Below, in pieces: positions 25,819 to 33,421 of a stretch of DNA of 64,000 bases. Numbering within the stretch: position 1 is the first letter of the stretch; each line of letters begins with the position of its first letter. Where the stretch lies: assembly GCA_005885405.1 (NCBI GenBank), contig VAYN01000011.1:29195-93194 (forward strand), in the 5' to 3' direction. This DNA is from Actinomycetota bacterium. Its GTDB lineage: Bacteria; Actinomycetota; Thermoleophilia; Solirubrobacterales; 70-9. The notes under the pieces are model-generated. The model did no database searches. It saw only the letters and a program-made list of their open reading frames with translations, and was not told the origin of the DNA. The position numbers were made by a program, and so were the translations under genes.

Positions 25819-27143
25819 TTCGTCGCCACCTGTTTCTGCGCCCGCCGCCGCGGTGCCGACTCCGGTTGGTAGCCCTCGCTCCCGCCCAGTGAGTCATCGG
25901 CGAAATTGAGGACGATCCCGGAGATCGAGGCGCCGGCCAGCTGCAGGGTCTCGACGGCGCTGCGGAGGGTGCTCGGCTTCTCTTTGCCGGTCGCCACCGT
26001 CAACAGGACCCCGTCGGCGTGCCTGGCGACGATCCGAGCGTCGCTCACCGGTAGCACCGGAGGCGTGTCGATCAGGACCATCGCGTCGGCTTTGCGCAGG
26101 GTCTCGAAGAGCGACGCCGCGCGGACGTGGAGCATCTCGGTCGAGTTGGCCGCGATGGGCCCGCCAGGGACGATCGAGAGCCGTGGGAACTCCGTTTTGA
26201 CGCGCCGAAGTTTGGAGTCGACTTTGCCGTGCAGGGCATTGGAGAGGCCGGTCTCATTGGCCACGTCGAAAATCTGGTGTTGCCGCGGCCGCCGCAGGTC
26301 AGCGTCGACGATCAGCGTCTCGATTCCGAGCTGGGAGAGAGCGACTCCGAGGTTGGCGACGAGCACCGACTTCCCCTCGCCGGCAAGGGGACTGGTGACC
26401 TGAATGATGCCTTGGCGGTCGTCAAGCTGGAACTCGAGATTGGTCCGCAGAGCGCGGATCGCCTCCTGTAGGGGCGCCGAGCCCTGCTCTTGCCAGATCA
26501 AGCGCGGCCCCCGGGAGAGACGCCGATCGGTGGGAAGGGCGCCGATCAGCGGCACCGAGGTGACCTCGCCGACGTCGCTCGCCGACTCGATCCGGCCGCG
26601 CAGCTGCTCGACGAAGTACGCGAGCAGGATGCCGCCCAGCAGTCCGAGGATGATGCCGATGGCGATGATCAGCGGCGGTCGCGGCTGCACCGGCGAGTCC
26701 GGGGCGGTCGCGGGGTCGACGATTTCTGGCTGCACGAACTTGTTGTTCGAGAGGTAGCGGATAAAGGCCGTGGAAACGGTTTTCGCCACGATCGCCGCGT
26801 CGTCTCCCGATTCGGCGGTGCCGATGATCTGCATGATCCCGGTGCCGGGGGAGGTGCCGGTTTCAACCGAGCCGGGCAGGGGTTCGCCGAGCTTGTCTTC
26901 GGCCTTGTTCTTGATCAGGCTCGACTTTGCCGTCCGCGCGTAGGTGCCGAGCACCGCGTCGAGCTGTTCGGGGGTGATGAAGCCGCCTTCGCTACTCGGG
27001 GTGAGGGCGAGGGTCGAGACCGATTCGTACTTCGGCGCCCGGCTGAGGGCGAAGAGGACCGCGAAGAGGGTGGTGACGGCGACGAAGATCACGACCAGCA
27101 GCCGTCGCCTCCAGATCGCGCGCAGGACGTCATTGAATTCCAT
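25815..27143 (-). CDS. Wzc/CpsCD-type polysaccharide copolymerase and tyrosine kinase
   Basis: 442 residues. The Wzz chain-length domain is flanked by two membrane segments (residues about 13-35 and 180-200). The cytoplasmic BY-kinase half has the Walker A SPLAGEGKSVLVANLG, the A' motif TLIVDADLRRPRQH and the B motif VLIDTPPVLPVSDA. Instead of a tyrosine cluster the C-terminus has a single GYQPES and a basic tail, so autophosphorylation may be reduced or use that Tyr. It controls chain length in Wzy-dependent export. The start at 27143 follows a 14-base overlap with the preceding GT4. Confidence 0.88.
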   Translation of the reverse strand: MEFNDVLRAIWRRRLLVVIFVAVTTLFAVLFALSRAPKYESVSTLALTPSSEGGFITPEQLDAVLGTYARTAKSSLIKNKAEDKLGEPLPGSVETGTSPGTGIMQIIGTAESGDDAAIVAKTVSTAFIRYLSNNKFVQPEIVDPATAPDSPVQPRPPLIIAIGIILGLLGGILLAYFVEQLRGRIESASDVGEVTSVPLIGALPTDRRLSRGPRLIWQEQGSAPLQEAIRALRTNLEFQLDDRQGIIQVTSPLAGEGKSVLVANLGVALSQLGIETLIVDADLRRPRQHQIFDVANETGLSNALHGKVDSKLRRVKTEFPRLSIVPGGPIAANSTEMLHVRAASLFETLRKADAMVLIDTPPVLPVSDARIVARHADGVLLTVATGKEKPSTLRSAVETLQLAGASISGIVLNFADDSLGGSEGYQPESAPRRRAQKQVATK

Positions 27144-28293
27144 CAGTTGTCTCTTTCTCGGCTTGGTAGGTCGGCGCCCCCAGCGCTGCAGGCCGCGGTG
27201 CAGCAAGGCGTTCGTACACACTTCGCCACTCCTGGGCCATCCTCCTTGCGCCGAAGAGGATGCTGCGCTCGCGCTGTGAGGCGAGCAGATCTTCGCGGAA
27301 CCCGCGGTCGGAGAGGATGCGGCGGATCAGCGCGCTCGCCTCCGCCTCGTCGGCGCAGACCTGGCGGGGGCCGAGGATCTCCCGGCAGGGCTCGATGTCG
27401 CTGGCGACCACGACCACGTCCTCGGCCATCGCCTCGAGGATCGAGAGCGGCTGGCCGTCCCATGCGGTCCAGTGCAGGTAAACGGTCGCCCGCGAGAGCT
27501 CGGAGAGAACCCCGGATCGGCTGAGCCAGCCGGTGACGGGCACGCCCTCGGCGCTGACGGCACTCTCGGGGATGCCGCCGCGCCCGGCACCGCCGACCCA
27601 GGAAACGTCCGCGATGTCGGCAACCGAGGCAAGGATGCGGGCGGCTGAGGCCGGCTGGCGCTGTTCGGTGATGCGGCCGACCGCGATCGCCCGTTGGCGT
27701 CCTGGCCGTTCGGGTGGCGCGCCCGCAGGCGGGTCGTCGAGCTCGGGAATGCCGTTTCGGACCACCACGACCTTCTCCGCCGGCACCACCTGGCGGGCGT
27801 CCCGCGCCTCCGCCTCAGAGACGGCGCCGATCTCGTCGACGCCCCGGGCCGTGGTCCACTCGATCGCCTTGAAGATGCGCTTCTGCGAGGCGCTCCGGCT
27901 CTGCATCGTGAACGAGTAGCCGTGGGGGGTGTAGACCTTCGGCGTCGACCGCGGCAGCGCCAGCGAGCCGACCACCCCGGCAAAGGAGGAGTGCAGGTGG
28001 ACGACGTCGTGCTCCCAGCTCGCCGCAAGCCGCCGCAGCGCCCTGGCTGCGGCGATTTGCTCGCGCGGCGCCCGGCGGTCCCAGGGGAGGGGAAAGAGCT
28101 CAACCTCCGGCGCGATCTTCGCCCGCACGTCCTCAGGGGTCTCTGAACGGCGACCGTAGGCGATCGCGACCGGGTGCCCATCGGCGGCGAGGTACTCCGA
28201 GAGCAAGCGGACGACCTCGAAGACGCCCCCTCCGAAAGCCTCGACTACATGGAGGACGCGGGGGAACCGCGGATCCTGGGCAGTCGTCGTCAA
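27130..28293 (-). CDS. Family 4 glycosyltransferase
   Basis: 387 residues. N-terminal VLHVVEAFGGGVFEVVRLLS, then VVHLHSSFAGVVGSLALPRS and KVYTPHGYSFTMQS; donor half with AIAVGRITEQRQP and TAWDGQPLSILEAMAEDVVV. The best start is the TTG at 28293, because TTGA overlaps the stop of the phosphoglycosyltransferase gene in the same way as the other junctions here; an in-frame start further up would put about 24 residues of implausible Arg/Pro-rich lead before the domain. It probably adds the second sugar. Confidence 0.85.
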   Translation of the reverse strand: MTTTAQDPRFPRVLHVVEAFGGGVFEVVRLLSEYLAADGHPVAIAYGRRSETPEDVRAKIAPEVELFPLPWDRRAPREQIAAARALRRLAASWEHDVVHLHSSFAGVVGSLALPRSTPKVYTPHGYSFTMQSRSASQKRIFKAIEWTTARGVDEIGAVSEAEARDARQVVPAEKVVVVRNGIPELDDPPAGAPPERPGRQRAIAVGRITEQRQPASAARILASVADIADVSWVGGAGRGGIPESAVSAEGVPVTGWLSRSGVLSELSRATVYLHWTAWDGQPLSILEAMAEDVVVVASDIEPCREILGPRQVCADEAEASALIRRILSDRGFREDLLASQRERSILFGARRMAQEWRSVYERLAAPRPAALGAPTYQAEKETTDGIQ

Positions 28294-29768
28294 TACGCGC
28301 CGCGGCCCGAGACGACCGCCGGCAGGGTGGCGAGCAAGATCTCGATATCGCGGGCGAGGGACCATCCGGCAACGTACTGGTAGTCGAACCGGACCATCTC
28401 CTGGAAGGGGCTCTGGGAGCGGCCGTAAACCTGCCAGGGGCCAGTGATCCCCGGGCGCAGCTCGAGACGGCGCAGGTGCCAGTGCTCTTCCAAGGCAGCG
28501 GTCTCGGGGAAGATCAGCGGGCGTGGGCCGACCAGGCTCATCTCGCCCTTGAGGACGTTGAAGAGCTGCGGCAGCTCGTCGATCGAGAAGCGGCGGATGA
28601 AGCGGCCCACCCGGGTTACACGGGGGTCTTCGCGGATCTTGAACATGACGCCGTCGTTGGACTCGTTCATTTCGTCGAGGTCCCGCTTGCGCTGCTCGGC
28701 GTCGACGTACATCGAGCGGAACTTGATCAGGTTGAAGCTCCTGTTGCCGCGGCCGGCGCGCGGCTGGCGGAAGAAGATCGGGCCCGGGGACTCGAGCTTG
28801 ATCGCGATCGCGGTGGCGATCATCACCGGCATGAAGAGGATGATCAGCGCCAGCGAGCCGACGATGTCGAGCAGGCGCTTGGCGGCGACCGAGGTCGAGG
28901 CGAAGGTCGGGACGCCGATCGAGAGCAGCGGCAGGCCGCCGATCTGGTCGAGCGAACGGACGCCATCGAGGAACTCGAACAGGCGCGGGACGACGTCGAC
29001 GGCGACGGCGGCGTCGCGGGAGGCGCGGATCGCCTCGAGCAGATCCTCGTGGCTGACCCGCGAGAAGGCGATGATGACGCGGTCAATGTTCTGCAGCTCG
29101 ATGATCTTCGAGAGGTCGGAGAAGCGGCCCAGCCAGGGCAGGTCCGGGGTGCCGACGTTGTGGACCTCGTCGTCGACGATCCCGACCGGGATCAGCCCGA
29201 ACTGAGGGTTGTTGCGGATCTTCTCGACGACCTGACCGGCGACCAGCCCGGAGCCGAGGATCAGCGTCCGCTGACGCAGGTCGGGGACTCGGTGGAGCCC
29301 GGCCCGGGCAACGCTGCGGGATACCCCCCCGAGGACGAAGAGGGTGGAGATCGTGGCGAAGGTGACGGCGACGGGGGCAGAGAAGCCGGCCAGATCGGCC
29401 GCCCCATAGATGGGCCAGGTCATCAGCATCATCGCGACGAAACCGCGGGGCAGGTCGGAGATGGTGGAGGCCCAGGTGGCGAGCTGTTCGCTGCGGTAGA
29501 GGCCGATGCTGAAAGCGATCAGCGGCCAGAGCAGGGCAACGACGCCGACGAAGATGAGACTGCCGTTGAGGGCGCCACCAAAGACGATTGCCGCGGTGGT
29601 GGCGGCAAGACCGGCGGCGATCAGGTCCCCGGCGAACAGCATCCGGCCGAGGACGACGCCGCGATGGCGCGGCCGCGAGCGCTCGCTTGAGGGGGTCCGG
29701 CGTCGCGCCAGCTCCTCATGCTCAGCGAGCGCGTGCTCCTGGGTCTGTCCTACGGTCGAAGACTCCAC
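28290..29768 (-). CDS. Undecaprenyl-phosphate phosphoglycosyltransferase (initiating enzyme)
   Basis: 492 residues, polyprenyl glycosylphosphotransferase type. N-terminal about 170 residues hold four membrane helices; a Rossmann-like CoA-binding segment follows with LILGSGLVAGQVVEKIR. The catalytic C-terminal part has VAAKRLLDIVGSLALIILF, KLESPGPIFFRQPRAGRG, KFRSM, RRFSIDELPQLFNVLKGEMS and LVGPRP. It loads the first sugar-phosphate on undecaprenyl phosphate. The start is GTG 29768. It heads the six-gene EPS operon down to 22314. Confidence 0.92.
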   Translation of the reverse strand: MESSTVGQTQEHALAEHEELARRRTPSSERSRPRHRGVVLGRMLFAGDLIAAGLAATTAAIVFGGALNGSLIFVGVVALLWPLIAFSIGLYRSEQLATWASTISDLPRGFVAMMLMTWPIYGAADLAGFSAPVAVTFATISTLFVLGGVSRSVARAGLHRVPDLRQRTLILGSGLVAGQVVEKIRNNPQFGLIPVGIVDDEVHNVGTPDLPWLGRFSDLSKIIELQNIDRVIIAFSRVSHEDLLEAIRASRDAAVAVDVVPRLFEFLDGVRSLDQIGGLPLLSIGVPTFASTSVAAKRLLDIVGSLALIILFMPVMIATAIAIKLESPGPIFFRQPRAGRGNRSFNLIKFRSMYVDAEQRKRDLDEMNESNDGVMFKIREDPRVTRVGRFIRRFSIDELPQLFNVLKGEMSLVGPRPLIFPETAALEEHWHLRRLELRPGITGPWQVYGRSQSPFQEMVRFDYQYVAGWSLARDIEILLATLPAVVSGRGAY

Positions 29769-29879
29769 GTTGACACTTTCAAATAAACAGCCGGGATAGG
29801 TCTCGAGGCGGGGGAATTCTCAGAACCCGGGACGGGTCCGACTGGCTGGGGGAGCCTCGTGGTGTTTGCGCATTTTCCC

Positions 29880-29904
29880 ATACCCTTGAACACGTCGACA
29901 AAGC
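29880..29904 (-). promoter_or_regulatory. Candidate alternative-sigma (SigB/F-like) promoter of the EPS operon
   Basis: On the minus strand GCTTT (29904-29900), 14 bases, then GGGTAT (29885-29880) resembles the stress-sigma pattern GTTT-N12-15-GGGTAT. It would leave a leader of about 105 bases before the GTG at 29768. The 29769-29999 stretch also holds a GCAAC/GTTGC hairpin at 29925-29938 and CTGGAC/GTCCAG at 29964-29979, the latter just past the 3' end of the upstream gene. No housekeeping promoter is obvious. Confidence 0.3.
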
Positions 29905-29999
29905 AGACGCTGCGGTCTTAATCGGCAACAAAGGTTGCAGCAGATCACTACCGATGCGAGGCTCTGGACGAATGTCCAGCGTTTCGGGCGGTTTCTCGC

Positions 30000-30563
30000 C
30001 TAATGCGCCTCGCCGGAAGCATGCGCCGGCGGGCGGGACTCCTCAGCCAGGGAGGTGATCTCCAGCCGTCCCTGGGCGGCCTCTTCTAGAACCTCGGTTG
30101 CCTCCTGGGCCGAGCGGGCGTAGAGCTCGACCAGGAGGTGGACGACGATCTGGTCCTCGTCGTGCTTGTGGAAGCGGACGTGGGTGAAGAACTCGCGCAC
30201 CCCGGCGTCGCCGAAGGCGCCGTAGGTGAGGAACTCGATCGCCTCCGGGCCCGAGCAGCTCTCGACCCGGTCCTGGTCGACGGTGACGGTGCAGGAGGCG
30301 ACCCAGGGGGTGCCGGCGACCATCCGCTCCCAGCGTTCGGTCGGGACGACGCGGTCGCCTTCGAAGCTGAGGTGGGGTTGGTCGTGCATGCAGTCGAGGC
30401 ACTGGACGACCGATTCCTGCACCTCGTCGACGCCGTCAGCCAGCGCTCCCGACTCCGGGTCGACGCGGCGGATCGCGTCGTAGTGGATCTGGATCTCGAG
30501 GTTCTGGGACCAGCAGCGGTAGCACCGCAGCCAGGCGCTCCGGTCGCCGTTCAGCTCGCTCAT
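30000..30563 (-). CDS. Hypothetical protein with two CxxC pairs, possible zinc ribbon
   Basis: I do not recognise the family. The 187-residue soluble protein has CYRC at residues 14-17 and CLDC at 55-58, a spacing that fits a zinc ribbon. The middle portion (VASCTVTVDQDRVESCSGPE, AIEFLTYGAFGDAGVREFF) and VRFHKHDEDQIVVHLLVELY form a mixed domain. It lies between the EPS operon and ethylmalonyl-CoA mutase on the same strand, 58 bases after the mutase stop. Confidence 0.65.
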   Translation of the reverse strand: MSELNGDRSAWLRCYRCWSQNLEIQIHYDAIRRVDPESGALADGVDEVQESVVQCLDCMHDQPHLSFEGDRVVPTERWERMVAGTPWVASCTVTVDQDRVESCSGPEAIEFLTYGAFGDAGVREFFTHVRFHKHDEDQIVVHLLVELYARSAQEATEVLEEAAQGRLEITSLAEESRPPAHASGEAH

Positions 30564-30621
30564 CGCTCCATTGTTGCGAGAGCGGAGGGCGGACGCGAGG
30601 TTGGGGCCGATATGGAGCCGC

Positions 30622-32616
30622 TCAGGCGGCGGCGCCGGCCCCGGCGCGCTGGCCGACGAGGTCGACGATCTCGCCCATGATCAGATTGACGTCGAAGTCC
30701 TTCGGCGTGTAGACGCCGGCGACGCCGGCCTCGCGCAGGCGCTCGGCGTCGGCCACCGGGATGATCCCGCCAACAACCACCGGCACCTCGAGGCCTTCTG
30801 CCCGTAGCAGCCGCACAACCTCGGGAATCAGCTCCAGATGGGAGCCGGAGAGGATCGAGAGGCCGACCACGTCGACGTCCTCTTGCACGGCGGACTCGGC
30901 GATCTCCTCGGGGGTGAGTCGGATCCCCTGGTAGATCACCTCCATGCCGACGTCGCGGGCTCGCAGCGCCACCTGCTCGGCGCCGTTGGAGTGGCCGTCG
31001 AGCCCTGGCTTGCCGACCAGGATCTTGATCCGGTGGCCGATCTTCTCCGAGGTCTCCTCGACGCGACGGCGGATCTCCTCCATCTGCTCCCGCTCGCCGG
31101 GGGCAGAGGCGCCGTCGACGCCAGTCGGGGCGCGGTAGGGGCCGAAGACCTCGCGCATCGTGTGGGCCCACTCGCCGGTAGTCGCACCCGCTTTGGCGGC
31201 GGCGATCGTCGCCGGCATGATGTTGACGCTGTCATCGGCCGCGGCCTTGGCCAGGTCCTCGAGGGCGGCCTTGACCGCATCCTCGTCGCGCCCCGCCTTC
31301 CACTCGGCCAGCGCCTCGACCCGTTCGCGCTCGACCTCGGGGTCGGGGGTGAGGATGCCGCCGTCGGCGCCCGCCGTCAGCGGCGAGTCCTCGGTCTCTT
31401 TGAAGCTGTTCTGGCCGATCACCTTCTGCTCGCCGGCCTCGATTCGCGCCACCCGCTCGCGGTGGCTCTCGACCAGGCGCGCCTTCATGTAGGGGACGGC
31501 GTTGACGGCGCCGCCGTGCTCCTCGACCACGGCCATCTCCGCCCTCGCCCCCTCAGTCAGCTCGGCGACTAGGCCGTCCATCACGACCGAGCCCTCAAAG
31601 ATGTCGGGGTACTCGAGCAGGTCGGTCTCGTTCGCCAGCACCTGCTGGATCCGCAGGCTCCACTGCTGGTCCCAGGGGCGGGGGAGCCCCATCGCCTCGT
31701 TCCAGGCCGGCAGCTGGATCGCTCGGGCGCGGGCGTCGCGGCTGAGGGTCACCGCCAGCGCCTCGAGCACGATTCGCTGGATGTTGTTCTCCGGCTGTGC
31801 CTCGGTCAGGCCAAGGCTGTTGACCTGGACGCCGTAGCGGAAGCGCAGCATCTTCTCGTCGCTGACGCCGTAGCGCTCGCGCCCGATCTGCTGCCAGAGC
31901 GCGCTCATCGTCCGCAGCTTCGCGATCTCCTCGACCAGGCGGATGCCGGCGTTGACGAAGAAGGAGATGCGGCCGAAGACCTTGGGGAAGTCGGAGTCGG
32001 CGACCTGGCCCCGCGCTTTCACCTCGTCGAGGACGGCGATCCCGGTCGAGAGCGCGTAGGCGATCTCCTGCACCGGCGTCGCCCCGGCCTCCTGCAGGTG
32101 GTAGCTGCAGATGTTGGTCGGGTTCCAGCTCGGGACCTCGTTGACGCTGAAGGCGACCATGTCGGCGATCAGCCGCATCGAGGGCTCCGGCGGGAAGGCG
32201 TAGGTCCCGCGCGAGAGGTACTCCTTGATGATGTCGTTCTGCGTCGTCCCTTTCAGCTGGGAGCGGTCGACCCCGTTCTCCTCGGCGACGGTGACGTAGA
32301 GGCCGAGCAGCCAGGCCGCGGTCGCGTTGATCGTCATCGAGGTGTTCATCTCGTCGAGCGGAATGCCGTCGAAAAGCTGGTGCATGTCGCCTTTGTGGGC
32401 GACCGAGACGCCGACCTTGCCGACCTCGCCGCGGGCGAGGACGTGGTCGGGGTCATAGCCGGTCTGGGTCGGCAGGTCGAAGGCCACCGAGAGCCCCGTT
32501 TGGCCCTTGGCCAGGTTCTTGCGGTAGAGCTCGTTGGAGCGGCGGGCGTCGGAATGGCCGGCGTAGGTGCGCATCACCCACGGGCGATCGGGCTGGGGAA
32601 GTCGGTGGTCGCTCAT
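30622..32616 (-). CDS. ecm: Ethylmalonyl-CoA mutase, B12-dependent
   Basis: 664 residues in one chain: a substrate-binding TIM barrel (about 1-500) and a C-terminal B12 domain with HRIKILVGKPGLDGHSNGAE and the GLSILSGSHLELIPEV stretch. The N-terminus RPWVMRTYAGHSDARRSNEL and NLAKGQTGLSVAFDLPTQTG are of the ethylmalonyl-CoA mutase (MeaA) type; in methylmalonyl-CoA mutase the B12-site DGHDRG is longer. It turns ethylmalonyl-CoA into methylsuccinyl-CoA. Gene context (ccr, malyl-CoA lyase, MaoC in the same window) agrees. Confidence 0.9.
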   Translation of the reverse strand: MSDHRLPQPDRPWVMRTYAGHSDARRSNELYRKNLAKGQTGLSVAFDLPTQTGYDPDHVLARGEVGKVGVSVAHKGDMHQLFDGIPLDEMNTSMTINATAAWLLGLYVTVAEENGVDRSQLKGTTQNDIIKEYLSRGTYAFPPEPSMRLIADMVAFSVNEVPSWNPTNICSYHLQEAGATPVQEIAYALSTGIAVLDEVKARGQVADSDFPKVFGRISFFVNAGIRLVEEIAKLRTMSALWQQIGRERYGVSDEKMLRFRYGVQVNSLGLTEAQPENNIQRIVLEALAVTLSRDARARAIQLPAWNEAMGLPRPWDQQWSLRIQQVLANETDLLEYPDIFEGSVVMDGLVAELTEGARAEMAVVEEHGGAVNAVPYMKARLVESHRERVARIEAGEQKVIGQNSFKETEDSPLTAGADGGILTPDPEVERERVEALAEWKAGRDEDAVKAALEDLAKAAADDSVNIMPATIAAAKAGATTGEWAHTMREVFGPYRAPTGVDGASAPGEREQMEEIRRRVEETSEKIGHRIKILVGKPGLDGHSNGAEQVALRARDVGMEVIYQGIRLTPEEIAESAVQEDVDVVGLSILSGSHLELIPEVVRLLRAEGLEVPVVVGGIIPVADAERLREAGVAGVYTPKDFDVNLIMGEIVDLVGQRAGAGAAA

Positions 32617-32692
32617 TCGCTGAATGATATTTGGCGTTCAAAGCCCGCGCACCCGCATCTTTCGGCTGGACCTGTGTTTAGGCTGGCGACTC

Positions 32693-33385
32693 GTGAAGGG
32701 CAGATTTGCAGCCACCTTCCTCGCCGCGCTTGCCGTCGGCGTGCTCGCCTGCGCGGTCGCCGGGGCGGCGATGATCGGGATCTACCGCAACAGCATGGAG
32801 TCGCTCGCGCAGCGCAGCCAGCTGGTCAAGCTCTCCGGCGCCAACTGCGCCCGGGCTGGCGCCAACGGCGCGATGCGGATCACGCTAGGCAAAAAAACCG
32901 CGGCTTGCTCCTTCCGCACCCCGGTGCTCGGGCGCGACCTCGAGATCGCCGCCACCGAGCGCCTGCTCAGCGGCACCCCATCCGATCTCCAGCGCAAGGC
33001 CTTCCTCGGCCTCGAGCTGCGGGCCGGCGGCGGTTTCAAGTACCAGCTCCTCGTCTTCCCGCGCCAGAAAAAGGCGCAGCTGATCAAGATTGGCGGGGAA
33101 GACCCGAACTACCTGGCGATCGCCAAGAACGAGAAAGCGATCAAGGGGATCAACGAAGCGAACGTCCTGCGGCTGCGCGCCGTCAACGTCACCAGCGGCC
33201 GGGAAAAGGGACAGGCGCGCCTCTTCGCCTACGTCGGCAAGACCCTCGTCGGCGAAGCTGTCGACGACGGGGCCGGCGACCTGACTGGGCGCAACTCAAG
33301 CGTGATCGTCGGCACGATCAAGAACGGCAACGGCGTCGTCGCCAGCGTCGACGACGTCGTCGTCCGCGTGCCGAGCCCGTTCTAG
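32693..33385 (+). CDS. Hypothetical secreted or membrane-anchored protein
   Basis: Unrecognised family. From the GTG at 32693 the product has 230 residues with a strong N-terminal hydrophobic segment (TFLAALAVGVLACAVAGAAM) that can be a signal anchor. The rest is a basic, Lys/Gly-rich beta domain: SFRTPVLGRDLEIAATERL, FKYQLLVFPRQKKAQLIKIG, LFAYVGKTLVGEAVDD. Two cysteines (near residues 44 and 64) may form a disulfide. An upstream in-frame ATG at 32624 is unlikely because it overlaps the divergent mutase promoter region. Confidence 0.6.
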   Translation: MKGRFAATFLAALAVGVLACAVAGAAMIGIYRNSMESLAQRSQLVKLSGANCARAGANGAMRITLGKKTAACSFRTPVLGRDLEIAATERLLSGTPSDLQRKAFLGLELRAGGGFKYQLLVFPRQKKAQLIKIGGEDPNYLAIAKNEKAIKGINEANVLRLRAVNVTSGREKGQARLFAYVGKTLVGEAVDDGAGDLTGRNSSVIVGTIKNGNGVVASVDDVVVRVPSPF

Positions 33386-33421
33386 CCTCGACCTAGCGCC
33401 GGAACAGCTCCGAGCGCGGGT

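Noticed and set aside
30622-32616. Classical methylmalonyl-CoA mutase large subunit
   Set aside because: N-terminal and B12-domain motifs are of the ethylmalonyl-CoA mutase/MeaA type, and ccr is nearby.
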